Under the pieces are notes generated by a model. It made no database searches. It had not been told where the DNA came from and saw only the letters and a program-made list of their open reading frames with translations. A stretch of 64,000 nt of DNA. It comes from Nostoc paludosum FACHB-159. Its GTDB lineage: Bacteria > Cyanobacteriota > Cyanobacteriia > Cyanobacteriales > Nostocaceae. The position numbers were made by a program, and so were the translations under genes. The stretch is from assembly GCF_014698835.1 (NCBI RefSeq), contig NZ_JACJTU010000001.1, forward strand, positions 310,001 to 374,000. Reading direction: 5' to 3'. Below, one piece after another: positions 62,568 to 64,000 of the stretch; positions within the stretch are counted from its first letter, which is position 1, and the number at the start of each line of letters is the position of its first letter.

Positions 62568-62759
62568 ATGATTCGCGAAACCAACGATCGCTCTATGCAA
62601 GAGCAAGACAGCAATAGCTCACAATTAAGTGAGGATGTCTCTGCTAGAACCTCATTTCTTCCTCCAAATATTAAGTCAGCCATTGATTGGGAAAAACCAG
62701 ATTTTGATGAGCTTGACTTGTGTATGGAAATTACGACATACATCCTCAATGGGCAATAA
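62568..62759 (+). CDS. pqqA: PqqA-type precursor peptide for pyrroloquinoline quinone
   Basis: The ATG at 62568 (AGG ribosome binding site 8 nt upstream) gives 63 residues; a GTG three codons upstream is an alternative. The last 23 residues, beginning W41, align with classical PqqA: W-x-K-P-x-F at 41-46, L at 49 and 51, E54-I-T-T-Y58-I, and N61. Glu54 and Tyr58, separated by three residues, are the pair that becomes the quinone in PQQ. The first 40 residues are an extra polar, acidic leader absent from the usual 22-30-residue precursors. Cys52 replaces the conserved Gly. The position just before pqqB and pqqC supports the call strongly. Confidence 0.88.
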   Translation: MIRETNDRSMQEQDSNSSQLSEDVSARTSFLPPNIKSAIDWEKPDFDELDLCMEITTYILNGQ

Positions 62760-62814
62760 TAGTCAAAACTAAGCCTAATTGCTCAATGAAAACCTCTACC
62801 TGCTTTTTGTTTTT

Positions 62815-63720
62815 ATGTTCCTAAAAATTCTTGGTACTGCCGCAGGTGGCGGTTTTCCTCAATGGAATTGTAACTGTCCCAATTGCCAAGCAGTCCGCAC
62901 AAGTCGCGCAGGTGTCAATTGGCTCAACCAGTCATCAATTGCGGTGAGGAAAAACAATCAGCCTTGGTTTTTGGTCAATGCCTCCCCAGATATACGTCCG
63001 CAGTTAGAGAAATTACGGGAAGGACAACCATCTACAATTCGGTCAAGCCCCATCGCTGGTGTTCTGTTAACTGATGCAGAGATTGACCATACTACTGGAC
63101 TGGTTATCCTGAGAGAATCTACGGAAAAACTCCGCGTCTACGGTACTCAAACAGTACGTATGGCTCTGACAGAGGGTTATCCCCTGCTGTCTACGTTAGC
63201 CAGCTATTGTGGTGTGGAATGGTCTGTACTCGAACCTCATGTACCTATAAACCTGGGGTTAAATGGTGCAGATGGTTTGGAGGTGGAAGTTTTTCCACTA
63301 GCAGCTAAACCACCAAAATATATGCGCGACAAGGCAAATTTAGATGGAGTTTGGGTTATCGGTTTAACATTTCGCGATCGCACAACTGGCAAAGTTGCTA
63401 CTTATGCTCCAGGTTTAGCCGAACTTGACGAAAAAATCCTAGAGCGATTTGAGTCTAGTGACTGCATTTTAGTAGATGGCACTTGCTGGCAGAATGACGA
63501 GTTATTGGCTTTAGGAATATCAAAGCTACAAGCCCGCGATATGGGACACTTACCCTTGAACGTTAGTTTAAAAAGTCTTGCTAATTTGAGCCGTCCCCGG
63601 AAAATTCTCGTTCACATCAACAACACAAACCCAATCCTTTTACCTGATTCAGAAGAACGCAAAATTGTTGAAGCCGCAGGAATAGAAGTTGGCTACGATG
63701 GCTTGACCATCGAATTGTAA
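62815..63720 (+). CDS. pqqB: PQQ biosynthesis protein PqqB
   Basis: The ATG at 62815 gives a protein of 301 residues. PqqB hallmarks are MFLKILGTAAGGGFPQWNCNCPNC, with the zinc-binding cysteines C19, C21 and C24, SSIAV, FLVNASPDIRPQL, and the metallo-beta-lactamase-fold motif LTDAEIDHTTGL. The C-terminal part has RDMGHLPL and LVHINNTNPIL. PqqB hydroxylates the tyrosine of the Glu-Tyr intermediate with iron and oxygen. Its start lies 55 nt after pqqA and 21 nt before pqqC, indicating one operon. An in-frame TTG 12 codons upstream is unlikely to be used. Confidence 0.95.
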   Translation: MFLKILGTAAGGGFPQWNCNCPNCQAVRTSRAGVNWLNQSSIAVRKNNQPWFLVNASPDIRPQLEKLREGQPSTIRSSPIAGVLLTDAEIDHTTGLVILRESTEKLRVYGTQTVRMALTEGYPLLSTLASYCGVEWSVLEPHVPINLGLNGADGLEVEVFPLAAKPPKYMRDKANLDGVWVIGLTFRDRTTGKVATYAPGLAELDEKILERFESSDCILVDGTCWQNDELLALGISKLQARDMGHLPLNVSLKSLANLSRPRKILVHINNTNPILLPDSEERKIVEAAGIEVGYDGLTIEL

Positions 63721-63741
63721 TTTTGAGGTGCAAGAAAAAGC

Positions 63742-64000
63742 GTGTTGGAATTAGTTAAAGAACCTCTCCCTTGGACTCAGACAGAACTAGAGGCAGTATT
63801 GCGATCGCAACATCGCCGCTATCATCATCTGCATCCATTTCATGCGAGGATGAACAGCGGTGATTTAACGCCAACAGAAGTCCGACGCTGGGTAGCAAAT
63901 AGATTTTACTATCAAAAAAGTATTCCCCTGAAAGATGCTGCAATCTTGTCAAACTGTCCTGATTTAGAAGTGCGACGCGAATGGATTCAACGCATCATCG
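63742..64000 (+). CDS. pqqC: Pyrroloquinoline-quinone synthase PqqC, 5' part
   Basis: A GTG at 63742 opens a frame that runs off the window; 86 residues are visible. The conserved PqqC stretch is present: [14 protein letters not shown], the [25 protein letters not shown] core and RREWIQRI. PqqC belongs to the heme-oxygenase-like fold and performs ring closure and the eight-electron oxidation that yields PQQ. The ribosome binding site GAGGTG sits 11 nt upstream. pqqD and pqqE are expected further right, outside the window. Confidence 0.95.
   Translation, partial: MLELVKEPLPWTQTELEAVLRSQHRRYHHLHPFHARMNSGDLTPTEVRRWVANRFYYQKSIPLKDAAILSNCPDLEVRREWIQRII

Overview
The window comes from a filamentous, Nostoc-like (heterocyst-forming type) cyanobacterium. 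The evidence is the very frequent GCGATCGC (HIP1) octamer, a petN gene for the cytochrome b6f complex, orange-carotenoid-protein-derived genes (a helical carotenoid protein and a C-terminal-domain homologue), several cyanobacteria-specific DUF families (DUF3181, DUF1822, DUF4330, DUF6464, Tab2/Atab2), and heptanucleotide repeats of the CCCCAGT/GGCAACA kind between genes. Coding density is moderate and both strands are used. Intergenic space is rich in short tandem repeats, palindromes and MITE-like elements. No phage, CRISPR array, rRNA or autonomous transposase gene was seen.

Layout. 0-5 kb: the 5' part of a GAF sensor gene (possible dual-cysteine cyanobacteriochrome), petN with a 54-residue membrane-protein gene, and a two-gene signalling pair made of an ethylene-receptor-like hybrid kinase and a receiver-kinase. 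5-13 kb: a DEDDh exonuclease, a class-A-beta-lactamase-fold hydrolase divergent from an SH3b-NlpC/P60 cell-wall peptidase, a GtrB-like glycosyltransferase, an MFS transporter, tRNA-Arg(ACG), moaC and small conserved cyanobacterial genes. 14-23 kb: a complete Liv/Nat-type ABC importer (binding lipoprotein, two permeases, two ATPases) whose gene row is interrupted by a Uma2 gene, a GMC oxidoreductase and an opposite-strand Rpn-type nuclease. 23-29 kb: a sigma-factor-like/DUF1822 pair, a DcuC transporter, a histidine phosphatase and glucokinase.

29-33 kb is a repeat-rich accessory stretch. It holds 21-nt tandem arrays, a 275-bp fold-back MITE with an 8-bp target duplication sitting inside one array, a pair of hairpins with a compensatory base change, and a long heptamer array. 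33-40 kb: a MacA/MacB-like efflux system whose ATPase gene is separated from the permease by an M3 peptidase gene and a decayed gene. 40-47 kb: the split carotenoid protein pair around a QueG-HAD fusion, then an RsbW-like kinase, a REC-GAF-SpoIIE phosphatase and a NarL-type regulator. 47-62 kb: mostly housekeeping genes (WecG/TagA glycosyltransferase, FtsE, M48 protease, phosphatase, pheT, Tab2), plus a solitary cytosine-5 DNA methyltransferase directly downstream of a MITE.

The right edge (62.5-64 kb) holds what I consider the most notable content: pqqA, pqqB and the start of pqqC, a biosynthetic operon for pyrroloquinoline quinone. This pathway is best known from proteobacteria. The PqqA precursor here has an unusually long N-terminal leader and a cysteine where the classical peptide has glycine. 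The operon continues beyond the window.
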